From positions 37,571 through 101,570 of the forward strand of contig CANNZV010002369.1 of assembly GCA_947561585.1 (NCBI GenBank): a DNA stretch of 64,000 nt, in the 5' to 3' direction. The position numbers were made by a program, and so were the translations under genes. The DNA is from Caprella mutica. Its lineage: Eukaryota > Arthropoda > Malacostraca > Amphipoda > Caprellidae. Below are positions 63,971-64,000 of this stretch, piece by piece; the first letter of the stretch is position 1; every line of letters starts with the position of its first letter. Under the pieces are notes generated by a model, which was not told where the DNA came from, did no database searches, and saw nothing but the letters and a program-made list of their open reading frames with translations.

Positions 63971-64000
63971 TATATTAGTTTATATTTATTACAAGTTTTT

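Overview
This window is nuclear DNA of an animal, and its phylum cannot be fixed from the sequence. The evidence is AT-rich sequence, GT-AG introns with pyrimidine tracts, fragments of animal-type non-LTR retrotransposons (a CR1-like reverse transcriptase and a second ORF2 tail), a decayed Tc1/mariner transposase, and many short inverted-repeat elements (MITEs). Nothing is bacterial: there are no operons and no CRISPR, and almost all long open frames are by-products of tandem repeats.

Tandem repeats dominate. By my hand tally, roughly 26 of 64 kb lies in more than 30 minisatellite arrays with unrelated units of about 15-70 bp. The largest are 0.63-3.7 kb (48-bp unit), 17.5-18.8 kb (31 bp), 47.4-48.8 kb (20 bp), 48.9-50.4 kb (26 bp) and 60.3-64 kb (26 bp). 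MITEs, foldback elements and dispersed repeats fill much of the rest. Several arrays lie inside, or grow out of, the terminal repeats of such elements.

One host gene is supported on the + strand. Three exons, each with its own start codon and a donor leaving two bases of a codon, are candidate alternative first exons: A (29067-29134), B (30805-30860) and C (43200-45136). All three fit in frame to a common 804-bp exon D (53592-54395), which itself ends in the same phase, so the gene continues beyond D. A weaker fourth start, E (57780-57814), has the same phase. Exon C contains a coding minisatellite of 32 in-frame 12-residue repeats. The product looks basic, Ser/Thr-rich and disordered; I do not recognise the family.

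Layout: 0-10 kb, a CTTCGC-type dispersed repeat, the 48-bp array, a hAT-like MITE with target-site duplication, and a 70-bp array with 17 perfect CRE palindromes. 10-13.2 kb, a palindrome-core array, MITEs, a mariner fossil and a possible small secreted protein on the minus strand. 13.9-24.1 kb, arrays mixed with the MITEs that seem to have spawned them. 24-31 kb, dispersed repeats, an AT-only array, a non-LTR tail, and exons A and B. 31-43 kb, foldbacks, a pogo-like element, a CR1 pseudogene and more arrays. 43-54.4 kb, exons C and D separated by an 8.4-kb intron full of arrays. 54.4-64 kb, MITEs, a palindrome-ended element and terminal arrays.
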